From Bradyrhizobium elkanii WSM2783 (GTDB lineage Bacteria; Pseudomonadota; Alphaproteobacteria; Rhizobiales; Xanthobacteraceae), in NCBI RefSeq assembly GCF_000472865.1, contig NZ_AXAP01000005.1, positions 1 to 64,000 of the forward strand: a DNA stretch of 64,000 nt. The letters are read 5' to 3'. A model generated the notes under the pieces. That model ran no database searches, was not told the origin of the DNA, and was given only the letters and a program-made list of their open reading frames with translations. This document shows positions 9,513 through 17,581 of this stretch, piece after piece; within the stretch, counting starts at the first letter, position 1; each line of letters opens with the position of its first letter. A program made the position numbers and the translations under genes.

Positions 9513-10597
9513 CACGCAACCCCCTCGACCAGGAGGCTGTCGGCATAGACGTGCACATGCGCGGGATCGAACACGAGCCCGGCCATGTTGTCGGGCACCG
9601 AAAATCCCGGCGGCACACGTGCCGCGAATTTGGAATCGCCGACGCGCACCCGCGCAAAGCGGATGCGGCCGAGATCGTCGATCCGCTCGATCGTCGCCGC
9701 GAGCAGGCCGGAGGCAGGCGGCGCGATGTCGACGAATTCGGGCCGCACCCCGATCTCGATTTTCGCGTCCGCGGGCAGCACGCCGTAATTGCGGTGCAGG
9801 CCGATGGTGTGGCCATCGATCCGCGCTTCGCGCCCATCGACGTGAGCCGGCACGATGTTCATGCCAGGCGAGCCGATGAAATAGCCGACAAAGGTGTGCG
9901 CGGGCTTGTCAAACAGTTCGGCCGGCGAGCCGCTCTGCACGACGCGGCCGTCATGCATGACGACGACGGTGTCGGCGAAGGTCAGCGCCTCCGTCTGGTC
10001 GTGGGTGACATAGATCATCGTCAGATCGAGCTCGCGGTGCAGCGCCTTCAATTTCGAACGCAACTGCCATTTCAGTTCAGGGTCGATGACGGTCAGCGGC
10101 TCGTCGAATAGGATCGCGGCGACGTCAGATCGCACCAATCCGCGGCCGAGCGAGATCTTCTGCTTGGCATCGGCGGTGAGCCGCGTCGCCTTGCGGTTAA
10201 GATAGGGCGCAAGGTCGAGCAACTCGGCGATCCGCTTCACGCGCGCTGATATCTCCGCCTTCGGCACGCCGCGGTTCTTCAGCGGGAAGGCCAGATTCTC
10301 GCCGACCGTCATGGTGTCGTAGATGACCGGGAACTGGAACACCTGCGCGATGTTGCGCTTCTGCGTCGACAGCGGCGTAATGTCCTTGCCGTCGAACAGG
10401 ATCTGTCCGCGCGACGGCGTCACGATGCCTGAGATGAGATTCAGCAGCGTGGTCTTGCCGCAGCCGGAGGGGCCGAGCAGCGCATAGGCGCCGCCCTGCC
10501 GCCAAGTCATCGTCACCGGCTTCAGCGCGAAGGATTCCGGCGGCGCGTCATTGCCGCTGTAGGAGTGCGCGAGATCGACGAGGTCAATGCGGGCCAT
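9512..10597 (-). CDS. glpT: Glycerol ABC transporter ATPase GlpT (degenerate signature motif)
   Basis: This cytoplasmic MalK-type ATPase of the glycerol importer has 361 residues: an ABC domain (about 1-235) followed by a TOBE-like regulatory domain. Walker A (GPSGCGKTT) is at residues 42-50. The Walker B Asp-Glu pair is at 165-166 in ILFDEP, and the switch histidine is H199 in VTHDQ. The signature that should read LSGGQ is LTADAKQ (residues 140-146), so it cannot complete the ATP site of its partner in the normal way. GlpS has the opposite defect. It ends overlapping glpP and begins 12 bases after glpS. The protein is not the MFS glycerol-3-phosphate permease of enteric bacteria that shares the name. 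Confidence 0.9.
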   Translation of the reverse strand: MARIDLVDLAHSYSGNDAPPESFALKPVTMTWRQGGAYALLGPSGCGKTTLLNLISGIVTPSRGQILFDGKDITPLSTQKRNIAQVFQFPVIYDTMTVGENLAFPLKNRGVPKAEISARVKRIAELLDLAPYLNRKATRLTADAKQKISLGRGLVRSDVAAILFDEPLTVIDPELKWQLRSKLKALHRELDLTMIYVTHDQTEALTFADTVVVMHDGRVVQSGSPAELFDKPAHTFVGYFIGSPGMNIVPAHVDGREARIDGHTIGLHRNYGVLPADAKIEIGVRPEFVDIAPPASGLLAATIERIDDLGRIRFARVRVGDSKFAARVPPGFSVPDNMAGLVFDPAHVHVYADSLLVEGVA

Positions 10598-10609
10598 ACG
10601 CCATCTCCC

Positions 10610-11689
10610 TCAATTCCGGCCAGGGGCTGCGACCAGGCGGTCGGCCAAGTCGAACACGAAGATATCGTCCGGATTGAGCGCCGCGTTGAGCGCCTGCCCG
10701 GGCTCATATTCATGCACGCCGTGCAGCACCGCGACCCAGTTGGCGGAACCGTGCTGCAGGTGGACAAAGCTTTCGGAGCCGGTGATCTCGGTCACCGTGA
10801 CGGTCGCCCGGAAGGTATGGCGGCCGGTAGCGTGGCGGCCGACTTCGAGCTGGTGCGCACGGAAACCGACGCGATAGGCGCCATCGGCAAGGCCCAGATA
10901 GAGTCCGGCCGTTGGCGCCTGCATGCCGCCGGGATAGTGCACAGCGCCGTTCTTCTTTTCGATATTGACGATGTTGAGCGGCGGATCGGAATAGACTTGG
11001 GCGACGCGCAGCGTCTCGGGCTGCCGATACACTTTTGAGCTGGCGCCGGCCTGCAGCACGCGGCCTTGCCACATGCAGATGGTATCGCCGCCGAGCAGCA
11101 GCGCTTCCGAAGGCTCGGTGGTGGCGTAGACGAAGATCGCGCCTGACGCCTCGAAGATGCGCGGCAGTTCGGTGCGCAATTCCTCGCGGAGCTTGTAATC
11201 GAGATTGGCGAGCGGCTCGTCGAGCAGCACGAGGTCGGCGCCCTTGACGAGTGCGCGTGCAATCGCGGTGCGCTGCTGCTGACCGCCGGACAATTGCAGC
11301 GGCGTGCGCTTCAGGAACGGTTCAAGCCGCAACAGCTTTGCGGCATCCGCCACGCGCTTGTCGATCTCCTCGCGCGGCCGGCCCTGCACGCGCAACGGCG
11401 AGGCGATGTTCTCATACACCGAGAGCGAGGGATAGTTGATGAACTGCTGATAGACCATCGCGACCGAGCGCCGGCGCACGTCGATGCCGGTGACGTCCTT
11501 GCCGTCGACCAGCACGCGGCCGGTGGTCGGCTTGTCGAGGCCGGCGAGCAACCGCATGATCGAGGTCTTACCTGATAGCGTTGGTCCGAGCAGGACGCTG
11601 AGCGTGCCGCGCTCGAGCGTCAGCGAGACATCGTGGATGGCCGGGATGCCGTCCACGGTGCGCGTGACGTGGTCGAGCGAGACGCTCAT
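10610..11689 (-). CDS. glpS: Glycerol ABC transporter ATPase GlpS (degenerate H-loop)
   Basis: This is the second MalK-type ATPase of the importer, 359 residues from the ATG at 11689 (MSVSLDHV). Walker A (GPTLSGKT) is at residues 35-42, the intact signature LSGGQ at 133-137, and the Walker B Asp-Glu at 157-158. The H-loop reads ATTEPSEAL where VTHDQTEAL is expected, so the switch histidine is replaced by T191. A TOBE-like C-terminal domain follows. The start overlaps the glpD stop as ATGA. A longer in-frame reading to 11836 runs inside glpD and is rejected. It is expected to form a heterodimer with GlpT. Confidence 0.9.
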   Translation of the reverse strand: MSVSLDHVTRTVDGIPAIHDVSLTLERGTLSVLLGPTLSGKTSIMRLLAGLDKPTTGRVLVDGKDVTGIDVRRRSVAMVYQQFINYPSLSVYENIASPLRVQGRPREEIDKRVADAAKLLRLEPFLKRTPLQLSGGQQQRTAIARALVKGADLVLLDEPLANLDYKLREELRTELPRIFEASGAIFVYATTEPSEALLLGGDTICMWQGRVLQAGASSKVYRQPETLRVAQVYSDPPLNIVNIEKKNGAVHYPGGMQAPTAGLYLGLADGAYRVGFRAHQLEVGRHATGRHTFRATVTVTEITGSESFVHLQHGSANWVAVLHGVHEYEPGQALNAALNPDDIFVFDLADRLVAAPGRN

Positions 11690-13230
11690 GGCCGTCCTCC
11701 CGCTTCGCGTAGCGGACGTTCGCCGGACAGGCCATGAGCGGCGATCCATTCGTCGAGCGCCGATATCTCGGCGGCCGACATCCTCAAACCCAATTTGGAG
11801 CGGCGCCAGACGATGTCTTCGGCGGTCAACGCCCATTCGTTCGCCATCAGGTACCTGACTTCGCTCTCCGTCAAGGTGGCGCCGAAGGACTTTCCGAGAT
11901 CGCCGATCGATTCCGCGCTGCCGAGTACTTTTGTCGCACGCGTGCCGTAGGCGTGTGCGAGCCGGCTCGCATGCGCCGCCGACAGGAACGGATAGTCGCG
12001 CACCAGTTCCGCAGCGAGCGCGTCGACCGCGGAGACATCCATCTCGCCACCGGGCAGCGGCGCCTTGCCGGTCCAGCCCTCACTGGCTTTTGCACTGGGC
12101 AAGTAGGGCGCAAGCCGCTCCAGCGCTTCTTCGGCCAATCGCCGGTAGGTCGTGATCTTGCCGCCATAGATCGAGAGCAGCGGCACGCCGCCGGGCGTAT
12201 CGAGCTCGAACACGTAGTCGCGCGTGGCGGCCTTCGCCTCGCTCGCGCCGTCATCATAGAGCGGGCGCACACCGGAATAGGTCCAGACAACATCCTCCGG
12301 CTTCACCGGCCTCGCCAGATACTCGCTGACGGAGGCGCAGAGATAGCTGATCTCCTCCTCCGTCGCCTTCACCTTGGCGGGGTCGCCGTCGTAGTCGCGG
12401 TCGGTGGTGCCGATCAGCGAGAACTCACCCTGGTAAGGAATCACGAAGACGATGCGGCCATCCGCGTTCTGGAAGATGTAAGCGCGGTCGTGGTCGTAAA
12501 GCTTCTTCACGACGATATGAGAGCCCTGCACAAGCCGCACTTTTGCGCGCGCGTTGACGCCGGCGCCCGAAGCAAGCACCTCCTCGACCCAGGGACCGCC
12601 GGCATTGACCAGCGCCCGCGCCCGCACCGTCCGCCGCGCGCCGCTGCCGTCGTCCTCGACCGTGACATTCCAGAGACCGTCGGCCTGCCTGATCTCGACG
12701 GCACGGGTGCGCGTGCAAATCTCTGCCCCGCGATCGGCCGCATCGCGCGCGGTCAGCACGACCAGCCGCGCGTCGTCGACGAAGCAGTCCGAATACTCGA
12801 ACCCTTTGACGTAGCGATTCTTGATCAGGGGCTTGCCGACCTCGTCGCGGGTGAGGTCCACCGTCCGTGTCGGCGGCAGCAGGTGCCGGCCGCCGATGTG
12901 ATCGTAAAGGAACAGCCCGAGCCGGAGCAGCCAGGCCGGGCGCAGGCCGGCGTGGTGCGGCAAAACGAAACGCAGGGGGCGGATGATGTGGGGCGCGATC
13001 TGCCAGAGAATCTCGCGCTCGATCAGGGCTTCGCGGACCAGGCGGAACTCGTAATATTCGAGGTAGCGCAGCCCGCCATGCACGAGCTTGGTCGACCAGG
13101 ACGATGTCCCGCTCGCCAAGTCATTCATTTCACAGAGAAAAACGGAACTACCCCGCCCCGCCGCATCGCGCGCGATGCCGCAGCCGTTAATGCCGCCCCC
13201 AATGATTGCGAGGTCGAAAATCCGATCCAA
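11686..13230 (-). CDS. glpD: Aerobic glycerol-3-phosphate dehydrogenase GlpD
   Basis: GlpD is an FAD enzyme at the inner membrane that oxidises glycerol-3-phosphate to dihydroxyacetone phosphate and passes electrons to quinone. The 514-residue product has the N-terminal FAD motif IIGGGINGCGIARDAAGRG, a central DAO-type fold, and the C-terminal DAO_C domain from about residue 390. The start is a TTG at 13230, preceded by GGGGAA; no ATG or GTG gives the conserved N-terminus (MDRIFDLAIIGGG). It is the first gene after an operator-rich region at 13254-13324. It supplies the metabolic step after uptake and phosphorylation, but no glycerol kinase gene is in the window. Confidence 0.95.
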   Translation of the reverse strand: MDRIFDLAIIGGGINGCGIARDAAGRGSSVFLCEMNDLASGTSSWSTKLVHGGLRYLEYYEFRLVREALIEREILWQIAPHIIRPLRFVLPHHAGLRPAWLLRLGLFLYDHIGGRHLLPPTRTVDLTRDEVGKPLIKNRYVKGFEYSDCFVDDARLVVLTARDAADRGAEICTRTRAVEIRQADGLWNVTVEDDGSGARRTVRARALVNAGGPWVEEVLASGAGVNARAKVRLVQGSHIVVKKLYDHDRAYIFQNADGRIVFVIPYQGEFSLIGTTDRDYDGDPAKVKATEEEISYLCASVSEYLARPVKPEDVVWTYSGVRPLYDDGASEAKAATRDYVFELDTPGGVPLLSIYGGKITTYRRLAEEALERLAPYLPSAKASEGWTGKAPLPGGEMDVSAVDALAAELVRDYPFLSAAHASRLAHAYGTRATKVLGSAESIGDLGKSFGATLTESEVRYLMANEWALTAEDIVWRRSKLGLRMSAAEISALDEWIAAHGLSGERPLREAGGRP

Positions 13231-13253
13231 CAGACGCTTCCCCGGCCACGAGC

Positions 13254-13324
13254 GTTCGCTTTCGGCGATTTCGCTTTCGGATTGGATTAGATCACAAAGG
13301 AAAACGAAAGCAAACCGAAAATGG
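13254..13324 (-). promoter_or_regulatory. Candidate GlpR operator array and glpD promoter
   Basis: Upstream of glpD the motif TTTCGnTTTCG or close variants occurs repeatedly. On the + strand TTCGCTTTCGG lies at 13255-13265 and TTTCGCTTTCGG at 13269-13280. The opposite orientation, AAAACGAAAGCAAACCGAAA, lies at 13301-13320. DeoR-family repressors commonly bind such TTTCG-rich tandem or inverted repeats. On the minus strand TTGCTT, 18 bases, then TAATCC could be the -35 and -10 elements, sitting between the two motif clusters. Repression by GlpR of the glpD-glpV unit is inferred. Confidence 0.55.
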
Positions 13325-13381
13325 GGAACCGGGGGTTCACGACCTGGGGATGGGGGGAGTTGAAAGGCGAAATCGGGGCCA

Positions 13382-13609
13382 CATCCTTCGAGACGCGCGT
13401 TCCGCGCTCCTCAGGATGAGGATCTGGCGGCCGGCAACGAAGCAAATCCATGCCTCCGCAAGCGGCGAGATGGATTGCTTCCGCCTTCGCTCGTTGAGCT
13501 ACGGCGGACAAGTCGCTCCGCTCGCAATGACGGGGGGGAGAGAGCGGCGCGCTCGCATCTATCCCCTCACCCTGAGGAGGCCGCGAAGCGGCCGTCTCGA
13601 AGGGTGAGG
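13382..13609. repeat. Compound palindromic repeat (nested families)
   Basis: Three units lie in one block between glpR and glpD. 13382-13419 is a CATCCTTCGAGACGCG...CTCCTCAGGATG hairpin. 13437-13532 is a divergent family A copy (GCAAATCCATG, ATGGATTGCTT, CTCGCAATGACG). 13565-13609 is a CCTCACCCT...AGGGTGAGG hairpin. Together with the operator region they fill the 391-base gap 13231-13621. The block may separate glpR transcription from glpD transcription. Confidence 0.75.
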
Positions 13610-13621
13610 CCACCGGCGGTG

Positions 13622-14452
13622 CTAGACGCTTCGCAGTGTCACCGGTGCGGGCTCAGGCGCCGTGTCGTCGATATCGGCGGCGGGCTTATCCATCGCCACG
13701 ACCACCTCGATGCCTCTGCTGTGGCAGATGTTGGCGAGTCCTGCCGGCAATTCGGTGTCGGTAATAAAAGTCTGGATCTGGCTGATATGGGCGATGCGGA
13801 CCGGGGCGCTGCGGCGGAGTTTTGTTGAGTCCGCCACCAGCATCACGTTGCGGGCGTTGGCTATGATGGCCTGGGCGACCTGGACTTCGCGATAGTCGAA
13901 ATCCAAAAGCGCGCCCTCCTCGTCGATCGCCGACGCGCCGATGATCGCGTAGTCGACCTTGAACTGGCCGATCAGTTGCGTCGCGGTCGAGCCGACCACG
14001 GCGCCGTCGGCGCGCCGCACGGTGCCGCCCGCCACCACCACCTCGATGCGGGGATGGCGGTACAGCAGCATCGCGACATTGAGGTTGTTGGTGATGACGA
14101 GCAGACCCTCATGCGAGGTCAGCGCGCTCGCGACCTCCTCCGTCGTGGTGCCGATGTTGATGAAGAGCGAGCAGCCGTTCGGAATGCGCGCCGCAGCCGC
14201 TGCCCCGATCGCCTTCTTCTCCTCGGCGGCGACGAAGCGCCGCGCCTCATAGGCAAGATTTTCCACGCCGGATGCGATGATCGCGCCGCCATGGATGCGC
14301 GTCAGCGAACGGCGGTCGCAGAGATCGTTGAGGTCTTTGCGGATGGTCTGCGCAGAGACTTCGAAACGTTTTGCCAAGTCTTCCACCATCACGCGGCCAA
14401 AGGCGCGCGCGAGGTTGAGGATTTCGGTCTGGCGATGGGTCAATATGGGCAC
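13622..14452 (-). CDS. glpR: DeoR-family repressor GlpR
   Basis: This transcriptional regulator of glycerol use has 276 residues. The N-terminal winged helix-turn-helix (about residues 1-57) contains VEDLAKRFEVSAQTIRKDLN and RRSLTRIHGGA, the DeoR signature. The C-terminal DeoRC sugar-phosphate sensor domain carries FINIGTTTEEVASAL. In E. coli GlpR the effector is glycerol-3-phosphate; the same is inferred here. The start is a GTG at 14452 with AAGGTG upstream. It is the first gene of the locus and is separated from glpD by repeats and a candidate operator array. Confidence 0.9.
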   Translation of the reverse strand: MPILTHRQTEILNLARAFGRVMVEDLAKRFEVSAQTIRKDLNDLCDRRSLTRIHGGAIIASGVENLAYEARRFVAAEEKKAIGAAAAARIPNGCSLFINIGTTTEEVASALTSHEGLLVITNNLNVAMLLYRHPRIEVVVAGGTVRRADGAVVGSTATQLIGQFKVDYAIIGASAIDEEGALLDFDYREVQVAQAIIANARNVMLVADSTKLRRSAPVRIAHISQIQTFITDTELPAGLANICHSRGIEVVVAMDKPAADIDDTAPEPAPVTLRSV

Positions 14453-14530
14453 GGCGGCACCTTGAGCGCGCGGAACGCTCTATCGTGCGGCGGTTTGGCG
14501 CTGCGGTCAACGCGGGAGATCGTCTCCTCC

Positions 14531-14655
14531 CGTCGTCCCGGGCTTGACCCGGGACCCATAACCACAGGCCTTTGTTATGTGCTCCGCTGCAACCGCTTGC
14601 TTGCGCCACAACAACTCCCTGGGGTTATGGGTCCCGGGTCAAGCCCGGGACGACG
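14531..14655. repeat. Palindromic intergenic repeat, family D
   Basis: The arms CGTCGTCCCGGGCTTGACCC and GGGTCAAGCCCGGGACGACG are exact reverse complements over 20 bases. The inner GGGACCCATAACCACA and GGGGTTATGGGTCCC also pair. It lies between glpR and a small hypothetical gene. Confidence 0.85.
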
Positions 14656-14669
14656 GGAGATCCTGGAAT

Positions 14670-14861
14670 CTACGATGCCAGCTTCAGCTCGCCGTCGGCG
14701 AGGCGGCGGGCGGCGCGTTCGGCTTCGCGGGCGTTGCGGAAGACGTGGCCTTCGAGCCGGTTGAACTGATGACTGGCTGCGAAGAAGCGATAGCCACGCT
14801 CATCGCGTACGACGATTCCGGCCGGATTGGAGCCGACTTCGATTATGTAGGTATCAGACAT
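14670..14861 (-). CDS. Small conserved hypothetical protein, 63 aa
   Basis: This 63-residue basic, soluble protein begins MSDTYIIEVGSNPAGIVVRD. The pattern (two beta strands, then GYRFFAAS and an Arg/Ala-rich helix) is coherent, and base use by codon position matches neighbouring genes, which supports it being real. No domain is recognised. It lies downstream of the fatty-acid operon's 3' end on the same strand and upstream of glpR, separated from both. Function unknown. Confidence 0.6.
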   Translation of the reverse strand: MSDTYIIEVGSNPAGIVVRDERGYRFFAASHQFNRLEGHVFRNAREAERAARRLADGELKLAS

Positions 14862-15069
14862 TCCCAGTCCCGATTGAAGTGCGGGCCAATAACGGGAAGA
14901 GAGCCTGATTGTTCCTCAGGCCTCGCCGCCGTGTCATGCGAAAACCGATGCTTGGCGCCACGAAATGACCGCACTTGCTCGGCCCTCCGAGCACCGAATC
15001 ACCTGCTTTCGCGAGAGGTGGGATACGAGCGGCTGATAACAATCATGTGTAAGCGATGAGACGTCCCGG

Positions 15070-15492
15070 TTACGTGGCGAGCGTCGCGCCATCGCGCTGG
15101 ATCGGCTGCGGATTGCCGTGGTCGTCAATCGAGACGTAGGTAAAATTGCCGTCGGTCACCAGGATCGATTGCCGCTCTTTCCGTCGCAGCACCCAGGCTT
15201 CGAGATGGACGGTGATCGAGGTGCGACCGATCCGCACAAGGTTGGCGTGCACCGAGACGAGATCGCCGACATAGACAGCTTTACGAAAATTCATCGCCTC
15301 GATCGCGACCGTCACGGTGCGCGATCGCGCGACCTTCGAGGCGAACACGCCGCCACCGAGATCCATCTGGCTCAGCAGCCAGCCGCCGAAGATGTCGCCA
15401 TTGGCGTTGGTATCCGCCGGCATCGCCAGCGTGCGGATGCAGAGATCGCCGTGCGGCTCGTTTTGTGCCAGCGGAACTTTGGTGTCAGTCAC
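15070..15492 (-). CDS. YciA-type acyl-CoA thioesterase
   Basis: This single hot-dog-fold thioesterase hydrolyses acyl-CoA to free acid and CoA in the cytoplasm. It has 140 residues, the usual length of the YciA/BACH-like group. Recognisable segments are MPADTNANGDIFGGWLLSQMD (catalytic Asn/Asp region), NFRKAVYVGDLVSVHA and DGNFTYVSID. The start is a GTG at 15492 that overlaps the TGA of the preceding hydratase/dehydrogenase gene as GTGA. It is therefore the last gene of the beta-oxidation operon and may release CoA when acyl-CoA accumulates. Confidence 0.88.
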   Translation of the reverse strand: MTDTKVPLAQNEPHGDLCIRTLAMPADTNANGDIFGGWLLSQMDLGGGVFASKVARSRTVTVAIEAMNFRKAVYVGDLVSVHANLVRIGRTSITVHLEAWVLRRKERQSILVTDGNFTYVSIDDHGNPQPIQRDGATLAT

Positions 15493-17579
15493 TTGAAACT
15501 CTCCCAGCCGGCGTCGGGCGCAAAACGGCCGCCGAATTTTTGCTCGAGTGCCTGCAAGGTAGACACCACATTCTCGACACCCCGGGTGCGGGCATAGTTC
15601 AGCGGACCGCCGCGGAACGGCGCATAGCCGGTGCCGAAGATCATGGCGCCGTCGACCACGTCAGCATTATCGACGATCCCCTCGCGCAGGCAGGCGACGC
15701 AGACGTTCGACATCGGCAGCACGAGACGATCGATCATTTCCTGTGTCGGTTCGGTGGCCAACGCCGGAGCTGTTTGCTCCCGCTTGCCGTCCTTCCAGAC
15801 GTAAAAGCCCTTGCCGGTCTTGCGGCCGAGCTCGCCCTTCGCGACCTTCTCGCGCAGCCACGCCGGTGTCGGCGGCAAGAGGTCGCCGAATTTCGAGCGC
15901 AGCATGTCGCCGACATCGAGGCAGATATCGAGGCCGACCTGGTCGGCAAGCTCGATTGGGCCCATCGGCATGCCGAACTTCTTTGCCGCCGTATCGATGA
16001 CTGATTTGTCGACCTTCTCGTCCAGCAGCAGCATCGCTTCCAGCATGTAGGGCGTCAGCGCGCGGTTGACGACGAAGCCGGGCGAACTCTTCACGGGCAA
16101 CGGCAGGCGGTCGATGGCGCCGACGAAAGCGAGCGCCTGCTTCAACAGCTCGGCGTCGGTGCCGTCATGGCTGACGATCTCGACGAGCTGCAATCGCGAG
16201 ACCGGATTGAAGAAGTGCAGACCGAGCAAGCGCGCGGGCTTTTCCAGCGTCGCGCGCAGATCCTGCAGCGGAATGCTGGAGGTGTTGGTCGCAAGAATTG
16301 CGCCCGGTTTCATCTTCGGCTCGATGCCGGCATAGACCTTCTGCTTCAGCTCAAGCTTTTCCGGCACCGCCTCGATGATGAGATCGGCATTACGCACGCC
16401 CTCGCCATCCATGTCCGGGATCAGCCGATCATGCGCGTCGCGCACCTCCGTGCGCTTGCGGATGATCTTCCCATAGAGATCATTGGCGCGTTTGATCGCG
16501 CTTGCGATCGGCTCCGGCTTCATGTCCGACAGCGTGACGCGCAGATCCTGCCCGGCGCACCAGGCGGCGATATCGCCGCCCATCGCGCCGGCGCCGATGA
16601 CGTGGACATGTGCGATCGTGTTGCCGCCTCCCGCAAGCTTCTTCATCTGCTCGCGCAGGAAGAAGACCCGGATCAGGTTCTGCGCGGCCGGCGTCACCAT
16701 CAATTCGGCAAAGGAACGCTTCTCGGCCGCAAGCATCGCCTGCTTCTCGCTGCCGTATTTTTCCCATAGGTCGATCAGCGCGTAGGGCGCGGGATAATGC
16801 GCCTGCGGCGCGGCCTTGGCGGCCTCGCTGCGCATGCGGGAGGCGAGGAAGCCGCGCACCGGGCCGAAGTTCAGGAGCGTGTTGACCGGCCCGGGCCTGG
16901 CGCGCTTCATGCGGCCGAACACGGCGTCCTTCACCGCGTTCCTGACATGACGCTCCTGCGTTACCGCATCGACCAGGCCGAGCGATTTGGCGCGGCGCGC
17001 ATCGATGGTCTTGCCCGTCAGCATCAGGCTCATCGCCTGCATCGGGTTGACGAGCTGCGTGAAGCGCGCAGTGCCGCCTAAGCCAGGATGCAGGCCGAGC
17101 ATCACCTCGGGAAAGCCGAACCGCGCGCCATCAATGGCAATTCGCGACTGGCAGGCCAGCGCGACTTCTAGGCCGCCGCCGAGGCAGAAGCCGTGGATCA
17201 CGGCGACCGTCGGCACGCGCAGCGCTTCGAGCCGGTCGATCACCGCATGCGCTCGGCCGATCTCGGCTTCGACCAGGCGCGCATCGCTGGCGCCGCGGAA
17301 TTCGTTGACATCGGCGCCGGCGATGAAGCCGCTTGTCTTCGCCGAGCGGATGACGAGGCCGGTCGGCCGCTGGCTTTCGAGCGCGGCCAGCACCGCATCG
17401 AATTCCTCGAGCACCTCGGCGTTCAGCGTGTTGGCGCTGGCGCCTTCACGGTCGAACAGGAGCCAGGCGATGCCGTCGCCATCGCGCGTCAGCTTGAAAT
17501 GCTTGTAGGGACCGGCTTCCGGCGCGGGCCCGAGTTCGAGCACGCGGTCGGCAAGGACGTTCATGATCTGCGAATCCAT
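15489..17579 (-). CDS. Fatty-acid oxidation multifunctional alpha subunit (enoyl-CoA hydratase / 3-hydroxyacyl-CoA dehydrogenase)
   Basis: This enzyme carries out the hydration and NAD-dependent dehydrogenation steps of beta-oxidation. The 696-residue product has an N-terminal crotonase domain (about 20-215, with FIAGADVNEF and FCLGGGLEVALAC). A 3-hydroxyacyl-CoA dehydrogenase NAD-binding domain follows (about 320-500, with VIGAGAMGGDIAAWCAG), and then C-terminal dehydrogenase domains. The ATG at 17579 (MDSQIMNVL) starts 2 bases after the thiolase stop; an in-frame extension to 17630 lies inside the thiolase gene and is rejected. It is FadB/FadJ-like; I cannot decide between those names. Confidence 0.93.
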   Translation of the reverse strand: MDSQIMNVLADRVLELGPAPEAGPYKHFKLTRDGDGIAWLLFDREGASANTLNAEVLEEFDAVLAALESQRPTGLVIRSAKTSGFIAGADVNEFRGASDARLVEAEIGRAHAVIDRLEALRVPTVAVIHGFCLGGGLEVALACQSRIAIDGARFGFPEVMLGLHPGLGGTARFTQLVNPMQAMSLMLTGKTIDARRAKSLGLVDAVTQERHVRNAVKDAVFGRMKRARPGPVNTLLNFGPVRGFLASRMRSEAAKAAPQAHYPAPYALIDLWEKYGSEKQAMLAAEKRSFAELMVTPAAQNLIRVFFLREQMKKLAGGGNTIAHVHVIGAGAMGGDIAAWCAGQDLRVTLSDMKPEPIASAIKRANDLYGKIIRKRTEVRDAHDRLIPDMDGEGVRNADLIIEAVPEKLELKQKVYAGIEPKMKPGAILATNTSSIPLQDLRATLEKPARLLGLHFFNPVSRLQLVEIVSHDGTDAELLKQALAFVGAIDRLPLPVKSSPGFVVNRALTPYMLEAMLLLDEKVDKSVIDTAAKKFGMPMGPIELADQVGLDICLDVGDMLRSKFGDLLPPTPAWLREKVAKGELGRKTGKGFYVWKDGKREQTAPALATEPTQEMIDRLVLPMSNVCVACLREGIVDNADVVDGAMIFGTGYAPFRGGPLNYARTRGVENVVSTLQALEQKFGGRFAPDAGWESFK

Positions 17580-17581
17580 GA

